Source: JBFMDN01 sp040753915 (GTDB taxonomy: Bacteria > Desulfobacterota > Desulfomonilia > Desulfomonilales > Desulfomonilaceae). From it: 64,000 bases of DNA. Below are positions 52,455-61,900 of the stretch, piece by piece. Both the position numbers and the translations under genes were made by a program. The stretch lies in the NCBI GenBank assembly GCA_040753915.1, contig JBFMDN010000028.1:1-64000 (forward strand), written 5' to 3'. Every line of letters begins with the position of its first letter. The stretch's first letter is position 1. The notes under the pieces were generated by a model, which was given only the letters and a program-made list of their open reading frames with translations, did no database searches and had not been told where the DNA came from.

Positions 52455-54164
52455 GTGACGTACGTGGAGATCAAAGGATCCGCTATTTTTTTGAAATCGC
52501 TTAAAGAAGAAGGCGTTGACACGATCTTCGGATATCCAGGCGGAGCAGTCATTGATATTTTCGATGATTTGGCGCGCAATTTTGCCCAGGACTTCACCTT
52601 TATCCTGGTGCGACATGAACAAGCGGCGGTTCACGCTGCGGACGGCTATGCTCGAGCCACGGGAAAACCCGGTGTATGCATTGTGACTTCAGGACCGGGA
52701 GGGACGAATACGGTCACGGGGTTGGCTACCGCGTGGATGGATTCCATTCCGGTCGTGGTGTTCACAGGGCAGGTTCCTACAGCTCTTATCGGCAACGATG
52801 CGTTCCAGGAAGCGGACATCGTCGGCATCACGCGGCCCTGCACGAAGCACAACTACCTGGTTGGAAGGGTCGAAGACCTGGCGCGGACGATCAAAGAGGC
52901 GTTCACGATCGCCAAGACGGGACGTCCCGGACCTGTGCTCGTAGATCTTCCCAAGGACGTAATTCAAAGCAAAGCTCTGTTCCATTACCCCAAGTCGGTC
53001 AACCTCCCCACATACAAGCCGAACGTACGGGCGTACCTCCCGGCAGTGAGAAGAGCCGCAGACCTGATAAGAACCAGCGAGCGGCCCGTTCTCCTCGCTG
53101 GAGGAGGAGTAATCACTGCCAGGGCCCATGAAGAGCTGAAGACGCTCGCCGAAATGACTGGATTTCCCGTTACAATGACGCTCATGGGTCTCGGGGGCTT
53201 TCCTGGTACGCATCCGCTGTCGTTAGGAATGCTCGGGATGCACGGCACGTACCGTGCCAATATGGCCATCTCGGAATCAGACCTGATCATCGCTGTGGGC
53301 GCTCGATTCGATGACCGAGTAACCGGGCCCGTGGACGAGTTTGCGCCCCGTGCCAAGATAATCCATGTGGACATCGACCCTACGTCCATCCAGAAAAATA
53401 TTAAGGTGGACGTTCCCATAGTAGGGGATGCAAGAGATGCGCTGGTCAAGCTCCTGGCGGTACTTCGAGAGAACGGCGAGCCTGTGGTAGACAGGGAAAA
53501 GCTCAGAGAATGGCACGCCAAGGTAACCGCGTGGAGAAACGAGCAACGGCTCCGGTTCGACCGAACCGCGAAGGTCATAAAGCCGCAGTACGTCATTGAA
53601 AAGCTCTACGAAATGACTGCAGGGCAGGCCATCATCTCTACCGAAGTCGGACAGAATCAGATGTGGACTGCTCAGTACTACCTGTTTGATCATCCCCGCA
53701 CGCTTCTAACGTCAGGCGGCCTGGGAACCATGGGATACGGGTTCCCTGCAGCTATCGGAGCTCAGGTGGCTTTTCCGGACAAGTTGGTCATTGACGTTGC
53801 AGGCGATGGATCCATCCAGATGAACATTCAAGAATTGGCCACGGTGGCTCAGTACAACCTGCCAGTTAAGATCGCCATTTTGAACAATGGCTATCTCGGT
53901 ATGGTGAGACAATGGCAGGAACGCTTCTACGACAAGGTCTACGCTCATACGGACATGCTGGCTGCTCCTGATTTCGTGAAAGTCGCGGAGGCGTACGGGG
54001 CCGTCGGCCTGAGAGCCCAAAACCCTGAAGAGGTGGTTCCGGTCATCCAAAAGGCCCTCGAAACGGACGGGCCCGTAATTATGGACTTTGTTGTGGAGCG
54101 GGAAGAAGGCGTCTATCCCATGGTTCCTGCAGGAAAATCTATTTCGGATATGATTCTGGTGTAG
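52455..54164 (+). CDS. ilvB: Acetolactate synthase, large catalytic subunit
   Basis: 569 residues. TPP-dependent enzyme joining two pyruvates (or pyruvate and 2-oxobutyrate) in valine, leucine and isoleucine synthesis. Catalytic Glu55 is in the VRHEQAAVHAADGYARA motif; the FAD-binding middle and the C-terminal TPP motif GDGSIQMN...NNGY are intact. GTG start with GAGGAG almost adjoining; a GTG three codons later has better spacing. It is followed by ilvN after two bases. Confidence 0.95.
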   Translation: MTYVEIKGSAIFLKSLKEEGVDTIFGYPGGAVIDIFDDLARNFAQDFTFILVRHEQAAVHAADGYARATGKPGVCIVTSGPGGTNTVTGLATAWMDSIPVVVFTGQVPTALIGNDAFQEADIVGITRPCTKHNYLVGRVEDLARTIKEAFTIAKTGRPGPVLVDLPKDVIQSKALFHYPKSVNLPTYKPNVRAYLPAVRRAADLIRTSERPVLLAGGGVITARAHEELKTLAEMTGFPVTMTLMGLGGFPGTHPLSLGMLGMHGTYRANMAISESDLIIAVGARFDDRVTGPVDEFAPRAKIIHVDIDPTSIQKNIKVDVPIVGDARDALVKLLAVLRENGEPVVDREKLREWHAKVTAWRNEQRLRFDRTAKVIKPQYVIEKLYEMTAGQAIISTEVGQNQMWTAQYYLFDHPRTLLTSGGLGTMGYGFPAAIGAQVAFPDKLVIDVAGDGSIQMNIQELATVAQYNLPVKIAILNNGYLGMVRQWQERFYDKVYAHTDMLAAPDFVKVAEAYGAVGLRAQNPEEVVPVIQKALETDGPVIMDFVVEREEGVYPMVPAGKSISDMILV

Positions 54165-54166
54165 CA

Positions 54167-54679
54167 GTGGAAGCAAGGCACGTTATCTCGGTGTTGGTGG
54201 AAAACCGACCTGGTGTACTGGCACGGGTGGCCGGCATGTTCTCTGGGAGGGCATTCAATATCCAATCACTCGCCGTTGCCCCGACCCTGGATGAGAGCTA
54301 TTCGAGGATGACGATCGTCACCCACGGTGACGAGCACATAATCGAGCAGATCATCAAGCAACTGCGCAAGCTTATCAATGTGGTGAAAGTCCAGGACCTC
54401 ACTTCTGGCGACTACGTGGAAAGAGAGATGATCCTGGTCCGGACCAAGGCTACGGATACAAAACGGGAAGAGGTCTTGCGGATTACCGACATCTTTCGTG
54501 GAAAGGTCGTGGATGTCACCCCCGATACTATCACCGTGGAAGTAACAGGCAGTCAGGGAAAAATAGAGGCCATTCTCGAGCTTCTGGCCCCCATCGGAAT
54601 CGTGGACCTTATCCGGGCCGGAACACTGGCCATTCCTCGAGGGAAAAAGACCCCCAAGTCTACGGGAACCCACGAATGA
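54167..54679 (+). CDS. ilvN: Acetolactate synthase, small regulatory subunit
   Basis: 170 residues, GTG start two bases after the ilvB stop. The ACT domain (HVISVLVENRPGVLARVAGMFSGRAFNIQSLAV) binds the feedback inhibitor valine, and the C-terminal domain (VVDVTPDTITVEVTGS) activates IlvB. Full length. The ilvC gene, which usually follows, is missing; the stop overlaps the start of psd (ATGA). Confidence 0.95.
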   Translation: MEARHVISVLVENRPGVLARVAGMFSGRAFNIQSLAVAPTLDESYSRMTIVTHGDEHIIEQIIKQLRKLINVVKVQDLTSGDYVEREMILVRTKATDTKREEVLRITDIFRGKVVDVTPDTITVEVTGSQGKIEAILELLAPIGIVDLIRAGTLAIPRGKKTPKSTGTHE

Positions 54680-55362
54680 TCTCCCACGTGGGGCACTACG
54701 AACCTGTGGCTCGAGAAGGTATCCCCTTCGTTGTCGTGCCGGCGGTAATTTCCGCGCTGGCGTGGTGGTACTCGTATCCGTGGGTTTCGCTTCTTTTCCT
54801 ACTGATTTCCTTAGCGATTGCCGCGTTTTTCCGGAATCCGGAGCGAATCCCCCCCTCCGAAGAAGGGATTGTTGTTTCTCCGGCAGACGGCCGGGTGGTC
54901 GAGATAGTCCGCGACGCGTCCTTTGAGTACATCCGAGATGAATCGCTCACCAGAGTCAGTATCTTCATGTCAATTTTCAACGTGCACGTCAATCGCGCTC
55001 CCATAACTGGCAGAGTGCAAAAAATAGCTTACAGGCCGGGCGGATTCCTTGATGCGCGCGAGCCGGAAGCTTCCAAGACGAACGAACAGAATGCCATGAT
55101 TTTGAAAGGCAGCCGCGCTATCGGAGTTGTGCAAGTTGCGGGAAAGATCGCCCGACGGATAGCGTGTTGGATCTCCGAAGGCGACGAAATCAGGCTCGGA
55201 GATCGCTTTGGTCTCATTCGGTTCGGATCCAGGCTCGATGTCTATCTCCCCCAAGATTTCACCATCACAGTCGAAATAGGGAATCGTGTGAGAGCAGGCG
55301 AAACTGTCATCGCGAGATTCTCAAACGCCTCGGTCGAAAAAAGCGCGCGAGCGGGAAGCTGA
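54676..55362 (+). CDS. psd: Phosphatidylserine decarboxylase
   Basis: 228 residues, the short form of the family. Two membrane helices (about 17-50) precede the catalytic part with SPADGRVVEI (68-77), MSIFNVHVNRAPITG and the self-cleavage site RFGSR, where Gly184-Ser185 cleavage should make the pyruvoyl cofactor. It converts phosphatidylserine to phosphatidylethanolamine in the inner membrane. Overlaps ilvN by four bases, and pssA, supplying its substrate, follows after 78 bases. Confidence 0.94.
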   Translation: MISHVGHYEPVAREGIPFVVVPAVISALAWWYSYPWVSLLFLLISLAIAAFFRNPERIPPSEEGIVVSPADGRVVEIVRDASFEYIRDESLTRVSIFMSIFNVHVNRAPITGRVQKIAYRPGGFLDAREPEASKTNEQNAMILKGSRAIGVVQVAGKIARRIACWISEGDEIRLGDRFGLIRFGSRLDVYLPQDFTITVEIGNRVRAGETVIARFSNASVEKSARAGS

Positions 55363-55440
55363 CGTGCCGCATTCGGTTGAAGTTCCGTCTTAACCTGGTT
55401 ACAATGATCGGCGATTGCTCAAGAAAGCAGGTGCCCTCCC

Positions 55441-56337
55441 ATGGCTGCGCGAATTCGGAAAAAACGGCCTTTTTTTCAAAAGGGCAAACGTTCCTCGGAT
55501 CCGGAAGAGGTCTTGAGGAGGGAACAGAGGAAGGCAGCCCAGATCAACAAGATGAAGAAGGGGATTTTCATTCTCCCTTCCCTGTTGACGCTCACCAGCA
55601 TTTTTTTCAGCTTCTATTCCATCGTTTCCTCTATCAAAGGAGACTTCATAATTGCAGCAGCCTTGATCCTGGTGGCAGGCTTCTTCGACGGGATAGACGG
55701 CAAAGTCGCTCGTCTCACCAAGACTACGACCCGATTCGGTGTCGAGCTGGATTCTTTGGCTGATGTAATCTCCTTTGGCGTGGCCCCCGCGCTTCTCATG
55801 TACATGTGGGCCCTGTCCCCGTATGGAAGGATCGGCTGGGTGACCGCTTTCGTTTTTGTATCGTGCGGTGCCCTGAGACTGGCGAGATTCAATGTGCAGA
55901 CGGGAGCCATAGATCCGAAGCGATTCGTGGGCCTTCCCATACCGGCCGCGGCCATGATGATAGCTACCACGGTACTGTTTTTTCACAAGGCGGATCTCGA
56001 TCCGGCCGAACACGCTATCCCTCTGATGATCGTCACGTACTTGCTCTCGTTCTTTATGGTAAGTGTTGTTCGGTTTCACGCGTTTAAAGACCTCACGCTC
56101 GTCAAGCAGAAGCCCTTCAGCTCCACGGTCGCCTTTGTGCTTCTGCTCGCTCTTGTGGCAGCCGCCCCCTTTGTCGTCCCGTTTCTCCTCTGTGCCGCAT
56201 ACGTGGTCTCCGGCCCGTTCCTGCTCTTGACCGGATATATCAGAAGGAAGAGGCGTCAAAGAGAAGAGCTCGTTGTGGCTGAAAAGACCGAGCCCGACTG
56301 GGCTCATCAGGAGCAGAATCAGGGAACACCGCCTTGA
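55441..56337 (+). CDS. pssA: CDP-diacylglycerol-serine O-phosphatidyltransferase
   Basis: 298 residues. About eight membrane helices. The CDP-alcohol phosphotransferase motif is complete: Asp83-Gly84-x2-Asp86...Ala90-Arg91, Gly100, Asp104 and Asp108. It makes phosphatidylserine from CDP-diacylglycerol and serine, the step before Psd. A basic N-terminal tail of about 40 residues and a charged C-terminal tail (after about 265) extend beyond the usual core. Confidence 0.93.
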   Translation: MAARIRKKRPFFQKGKRSSDPEEVLRREQRKAAQINKMKKGIFILPSLLTLTSIFFSFYSIVSSIKGDFIIAAALILVAGFFDGIDGKVARLTKTTTRFGVELDSLADVISFGVAPALLMYMWALSPYGRIGWVTAFVFVSCGALRLARFNVQTGAIDPKRFVGLPIPAAAMMIATTVLFFHKADLDPAEHAIPLMIVTYLLSFFMVSVVRFHAFKDLTLVKQKPFSSTVAFVLLLALVAAAPFVVPFLLCAAYVVSGPFLLLTGYIRRKRRQREELVVAEKTEPDWAHQEQNQGTPP

Positions 56338-56682
56338 GGGCAGAAGATGTCCGGGGATCGCGACCCCGCAGTAACAGGAGAGCCGCAAGCCGGACAGTCA
56401 ACGGCTATTGCGCAAACATGCATGACCTTGCAGTTACAACGGACCATGAAAGGCCGCGGCATTCCGGCACACACCGGAAGTTGGTAGAAGGCGGGTGCTT
56501 CGCGGGATCCGTCAATGGCAGCCGTTGGCCCCCCGATTGCTGTCTTCGTAGCACCGGCGTCTCGCCAGTAATCAGAGCCTTCTTTAGGTAAACCCAGGGG
56601 AAACCCCCGCCGCTCCTTGCAATTTTTCCCAGTGCGATGTAGAGAAGAAAAGATACCTGCGGGCGGTGCACGCGGAGGCAAG
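56338..56682. repeat. Dispersed intergenic repeat, copy B
   Basis: About 56412-56580 is the second copy of the element at 51728-51900, again ending in GCGTCTCGCCAGTAATCAGAG. It interrupts the pssA-leuA spacing, which is 345 bases instead of the short gaps elsewhere in this run. No gene seen. Confidence 0.6.
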
Positions 56683-58218
56683 ATGGCCGAACGATGCTTA
56701 ATTTTTGACACCACCCTCAGAGACGGAGAACAATCTCCGGGCGCATCCATGAATCAGCACGAAAAGCTGCAATTGGCGCGCCAGCTCGAAAAGCTCGGGG
56801 TGGACATCATAGAAGCCGGCTTTCCAGCGAGCTCTGAAGGGGACCTGGAAAGCGTACGTCGTATTGCCAAGGAGGTCAAGAGCTCCCGGGTGGTGGGATT
56901 GGCGCGAGCGGTTGCTGAAGATATTGAAGCCGCGTGGAAAGCGGTAGAAAAAGCGCAACATCCAGGAATCCATACCTTTCTAGCAACCAGCGACATCCAT
57001 CTCAAATACAAGCTCAGAATGTCTCGTGAAGCTGTCCTGGACCGGGTGGGACAAGCGGTCCGCCTGGCACGGTCTCTCTCTGACTGGGTGGAGTTCTCCT
57101 GTGAAGATGCCACCCGAAGTGACCGGGAATTCCTCTGCACCGTGATAGAAACGGCAATCAAAGAGGGCGCCGGCACCATCAACATTCCTGATACTGTCGG
57201 ATATTCTTACCCCGACGAGATTGCCGACCTGATTGGGACCGTGCGGGCGAATGTGCCGGGCATAGAGAGCGTAATATTGTCGATTCACTGCCACAACGAT
57301 CTGGGGCTTGCAGTGGCCAATTCCCTGGCCGCTCTGAAGGCAGGATGCCGTCAAGTCGAGTGCACGATCAATGGTATAGGCGAGCGTGCTGGAAACGCTG
57401 CTCTCGAAGAATTGGCGATGATCCTGAAGACGAGGTTCGACAGCTTCGGCCTGTACACGGGCATTGTTTCACAAGAAATCTTCCATACGAGCCGACTGGT
57501 GACGGCCATTACCGGTATCCCGGTGCAGCCCAATAAAGCTATTGTAGGGGCCAACGCCTTTGCCCACGAGGCTGGCATACATCAAGACGGCTTGATCAAA
57601 GACCGTAGCACATACGAAATCATCGATCCGGAAACGGTAGGAATTTCAAAGTCATCTCTGGTGCTCGGAAAGCATTCTGGCCGTCATGCTCTTCGGGAGA
57701 GGATACGGGATCTTGGGTATACGCTCACTGAAGAAGAGATCAATATTGCATTCAAGCGGTTCAAAGACCTTGCCGATCGCAAGAAAGAAATCTTCGACGA
57801 AGACATAGAAGCGATCATAGCGGAAGAGATACTCCGCCCGGAGGAGACCTACAAGTTTATATCTCTCACCGTAATGTCCGGGTCAGACGTCGTTCCAACC
57901 GCTACAGTCCGCATGGAAATCGAGGGTAAGCCATGCCACCACGCGGAACTGGGAAACGGCCCCGTAGACGCGACCTATAACGCGATCTTGAAACTTACGG
58001 GACGCAGGCCGAAACTCCTGCGGTTCGAAATAAAGGCGATCACCGGCGGGACAGATGCTTTGGGTGAAGTGACCGTCCGCCTGGAAGAAAAGGGCAGAAC
58101 CGCCATCGGAAAAGGTGCTCACGAAGACATCCTGGTAGCGAGCGCCAGAGCGATGGTTAATGCTTTGAACCGCCTGCATTTTCTTTCTGAACAGCCTAAG
58201 CCGTCGGTAAGGCTGTGA
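56683..58218 (+). CDS. leuA: 2-Isopropylmalate synthase
   Basis: 511 residues from the ATG at 56683, with GGAGG four bases upstream. Catalytic TIM barrel with TTLRDGEQSPG (10-20), the metal-binding SIHCHNDLGLAVAN and the GIGERAGNAALEE motif. A C-terminal regulatory LeuA dimer domain (about 390-505) binds leucine. It condenses acetyl-CoA and 2-oxoisovalerate, the first leucine-specific step. It shares strand and pathway with ilvBN; whether it shares their promoter across the repeat-bearing gap is uncertain. Confidence 0.95.
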   Translation: MAERCLIFDTTLRDGEQSPGASMNQHEKLQLARQLEKLGVDIIEAGFPASSEGDLESVRRIAKEVKSSRVVGLARAVAEDIEAAWKAVEKAQHPGIHTFLATSDIHLKYKLRMSREAVLDRVGQAVRLARSLSDWVEFSCEDATRSDREFLCTVIETAIKEGAGTINIPDTVGYSYPDEIADLIGTVRANVPGIESVILSIHCHNDLGLAVANSLAALKAGCRQVECTINGIGERAGNAALEELAMILKTRFDSFGLYTGIVSQEIFHTSRLVTAITGIPVQPNKAIVGANAFAHEAGIHQDGLIKDRSTYEIIDPETVGISKSSLVLGKHSGRHALRERIRDLGYTLTEEEINIAFKRFKDLADRKKEIFDEDIEAIIAEEILRPEETYKFISLTVMSGSDVVPTATVRMEIEGKPCHHAELGNGPVDATYNAILKLTGRRPKLLRFEIKAITGGTDALGEVTVRLEEKGRTAIGKGAHEDILVASARAMVNALNRLHFLSEQPKPSVRL

Positions 58219-58562
58219 TTCATACTGAGCGACGTGGCAGATTCGGCAATCGGGGGGGTGACCCGGATCTACGACACGATGCGTTGCCCAGTTTCAAAGT
58301 TGAGACAGACCGCTGCGATTTGATGCATTGAAAGCCGCATTAGAAATCTCAGGAACCGTATCTCTCACAAAGGTTTTGGGGCAGGAAGTGCAACGGCAAT
58401 CTTGAGTAAAGCACTGATGGAGCGCATTCGAGGAATTTTTTCGGCAATTGGGAAGGGTGGCGAGTAACGGAAAGACAGGGGCGAACGGAGGAGCGACGAG
58501 GCGAGGGAGTACGCATACCTTTTCTAAATTCGTGGTATCTATGCGGAAAATCCAAAAAATGA
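58219..58562. other. Intergenic region upstream of the CODH/ACS operon
   Basis: No gene, RNA gene or known riboswitch was recognised. Together with the promoter and leader it separates leuA from the CODH/ACS genes by almost 480 bases. Confidence 0.4.
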
Positions 58563-58591
58563 TTGCAGTGGGCAGTACTCTCATTCATAAT
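58563..58591 (+). promoter_or_regulatory. Candidate sigma-70 promoter of the CODH/ACS operon
   Basis: TTGCAG (58563-58568), 17-base spacer, CATAAT (58586-58591). The leader to the first start codon (58697) is about 100 bases and contains GGCA-taat-TGCC near 58643, a small palindrome that could be an operator. Confidence 0.55.
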
Positions 58592-58696
58592 ATAGCCGCA
58601 TTATCCCGTCGCACCCTACTTCCTTGGGAATCAAAAACCGGTGGCATAATTGCCCACTTTTAGAGGACGATCCGACATAGAGAGAGGAGTACGCTC

Positions 58697-58927
58697 ATGG
58701 CCGACAAGTTTGAGCAAAAAGAGAGATTCGATGGCCAGAAGGTAAATATCTTGATGCCTGAATACGTGGCCGGCACCGACAAGGACCGGTACCAGTGGCG
58801 CAAGAACATCTCAATCGTGAACATCGGGGACGAAAGCCTTCCGGTGAAAAGATACCTCACGACCGCGGAACGATATTTTTGCTCGTCCGATTGGTTTGGA
58901 AGCGAAAAGCGAAAGAATCCGGCTTAA
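58697..58927 (+). CDS. Small hypothetical protein at the head of the CODH/ACS operon
   Basis: 76 residues with GAGGAG seven bases before the ATG, so it is very likely translated. It is hydrophilic and charged with several Tyr and Lys residues and a single Cys (YFCSSDWFG); no signal peptide or membrane segment. No family recognised. It lies about 60 bases before the CODH fusion gene on the same strand. It could be an accessory or regulatory subunit of the complex, but nothing in the sequence proves it. Confidence 0.65.
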   Translation: MADKFEQKERFDGQKVNILMPEYVAGTDKDRYQWRKNISIVNIGDESLPVKRYLTTAERYFCSSDWFGSEKRKNPA

Positions 58928-58987
58928 TCATTAGTTGATTTTGACACATGAATTTCCGCCCAGAATAGTGATAAGGAAGGTGGCACA

Positions 58988-61900
58988 ATGGCTGAACTGC
59001 CAAAGGCAAAGTACACGGGAAAAATTCGTGAGATTACCCTGGGAAAGCCGGGATGTGAAGTGGTTGTGGGAGGGGAGACCAGCTACAACTTCTACTCGTT
59101 TGAAGGCAAGACCCCCAATGCGCCGAAGCTGGCGCTGCAAGTCCTTGATATCGTTCCCGAGGAATGGGCCGAAGAGGCTCTGGCTCCGTTCAAGGACGTT
59201 TTGAATGATCCGGTGGCGTGGGCCAAGAAGTGTGTTGACGAGTACAAAGCGGATATTGTGGCTCTATGGCTTGCTGGCACCGATCCCAACGGCAAGAACC
59301 TGCCCGCCGATCAGGCCGCGGAAGTTGCCAAAAAAGTGGCAGAAGCGATAAACGTTCCGCTCATTGTTTGGGGGACATCCAACGACGAGAAGAATACCGA
59401 AGTGCTCAAAGCAGTAGCAGAAGCATGCGCGGGACTGAACGTAGTCCTGGGACCCGTGACCGAAGGGAACTACAAGCAAGTCGGCGCTGCAGCTATAGCG
59501 TACAAGCACGTGGTAGCGGCGAACACCCCTATCGACATCAACCTCGCAAAACAACTCAACATTCTCCTGGAAAACCTTGGTGTTCCCAACAACAAGATCC
59601 TTATCGACCCCACCACGGGCGGTGTGGGTTACGGTATGGAGTACTGTTACTCCATCATGGAGCGTATCCGACAAGCCGCTCTAACCCAGAACGACGACAA
59701 GCTCCAATATCCGATCGTCAACAACATCGCTGAAGAAGTGTGGAAGACCAAAGAGGCGAAGCTCCCGACAGCAGAAGACCCCAAGCTGGGAGATGCAGCG
59801 ATTCGAGGTATCAACCTGGAGGCAATCACTGCATTGAGCGCGCTGCAGGCCGGCGCTGATGTCCTCATTCTGAGGCACCCCAAGACGCTGGAGCATATCC
59901 GCAAGTATCTTTCCAACATCATGATCGAAACGAATCTGGAATCCATGGAGGTGGATCTGACTCTGGGAGCTCAGGCCGCGGCCCCAGCACCGCCAAAAGC
60001 AGCTCCCAAGCCGGCTGAAAAAGCGGCTACGCCACCACCCGCGGCAAAGCCAGCACCCCCGAAAAAAGAAGAGCCGCCCGCGGTGAAGGTTGTTGAGCCG
60101 AAAATCGAGGCGCCTAAACCGGAACCCAAGGTGGAAGCGCCGCCCCCGAAGGAAAAACCCGCCGCTGCAGCAGCGGTACAGGAGGAAGATATAGAGCTCA
60201 TGGGCACTTTGACCAAGGACGATATTCAGAGCCTTAAAGAGATGGCAGGAGTATTCAGGGCAGTGAAAAACCTGGCAACCGGTCTTACCTCATTGGTGTC
60301 CGGTCAGGTTCCTGCAGCCGCTCCAGCCGCAGCCCCGGCTGCACCGGTTGCGGCCGCTCCCGCTGTTGCGGCCCCACCCTTGAAGAAAAAGGAAATTCCC
60401 CCTGCGGACTGGACCAAGCACACTATCGACCCCGTCACGCTAGAAGGGCTGAAGAAAGCTGACGAAGGCGGCTATTCCACCGCGTTCCACAGAGCGAGAG
60501 TGTTGTCCGCATGCCCCATCGGAAAGGGTGGCACCTGCTGCAAGATTTGCAACATGGGACCGTGTAGAGTACTTCCCCCCAAGGGTAAGACCGAGACGCC
60601 TGAGGAGCGCAAAAAGAGATGTGGCTTGTGCGGTGCTACTCCCGAGACCATTGCTGCTCGAAACTTCGCGAGAATGATCGCAGCCGGTGCGGCTGCCCAC
60701 AGCGACCACGGCCGTCACGTAGCTCACACTTTTCTCCATGCCGCCAAGGGAGAGCTTCCCGACTACCAGATCAAAGACATTCCTAAGCTCCTGGCAGTGG
60801 CTATGGATTTCGGTGTCGAAACCGATGGTCGCGAGATCAAGGACATCGCTATAGAGGTGGGCGAGAAGGCCCTGGCTCAATACGGCCAGCAGGACGGAGA
60901 AATCTCCAACGTCAAGAGGGCCCCTCTGAAGCGTCAAGAAATCTGGCGCAAGGAAAACGTGATTCCCGCGGGAATTGACCGACCGGTTGTGGAAGTCATG
61001 CACATGACCCACATGGGCGTGAACCAGGACATGGAGCACATCATCCGTTTGGCCACCAAATGCGCATTGGCAGACGGGTGGGGTGGCTCCATGATTGCGA
61101 CCGACCTCTCCGACATCCTGTACGGCACGCCTGTTCCCATCCTCGGAAAGGTCAATCTCGGGTGCATGAAAGAGGACACCGTGAACATTATCGTCCACGG
61201 TCACGAGCCCTCACTCTCCGAGATCATCGTTCAGGCAGTCCAGGACCCCGAGATGATCGCCTATGCCCAAAGCAAGGGTGCTTCCGGCGGGATCAGTCTG
61301 GGCGGGATCTGTTGCACCTCAAACGAGATTCTGATGCGTCATGGCATTCCCATCGCCGGCAACTATCTCCAGCAGGAGTTGGCCATCATAACAGGCGCTC
61401 TGGAAGCAATGGTTGTTGACGTTCAGTGCATCATGCAGGGGGTGGCAGAGCTGGCCAAGTGCTTCCATACCCAGATCGTTACCACGAGCCCCATTGCGAA
61501 GATGCAGGGAGCGTACAAGCACTACGATTTCGACGAGCATCATGCGCTGGAGATTGCCAAGTCAATTGTTCGGGATGCCATAGACAATTTCCCCAACAGG
61601 GACAAGAACAAGGTCTCGTTACCGACCGAGCAGCACGATATGGTAGTGGGCTTCAGCCACGAGACCATCAACTACCTGCTCGGCGGCATGTTCCGAGCCA
61701 GCTACCGGCCCCTGAACGATAATATCATCAATGGCCGCATCAGAGGGCTGGCAGGGATCGTTGGATGCGGAAACGCCCGCATCAACCATGACTTCCTCCA
61801 TGTAGAGCTGGCCAAAGAGCTTATCAAGAAGGACGTGCTCGTCCTGACAACAGGCTGTGGAGCCATAGCACTTGGCAAGGCAGGTTTGCTCACACCGGAA

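Noticed and set aside
58636..58650. TGGCATAATTGCC as a sigma-54 promoter before the CODH operon
   Set aside because: Only 7 bases separate GG and GC; sigma-54 needs 10. A sigma-70-like site nearby fits better.
59971..60216. Minus-strand Gly/Ala/Ser-rich frame inside the CODH fusion gene
   Set aside because: It is the complement of the Ala/Pro linker codons and has no independent support.
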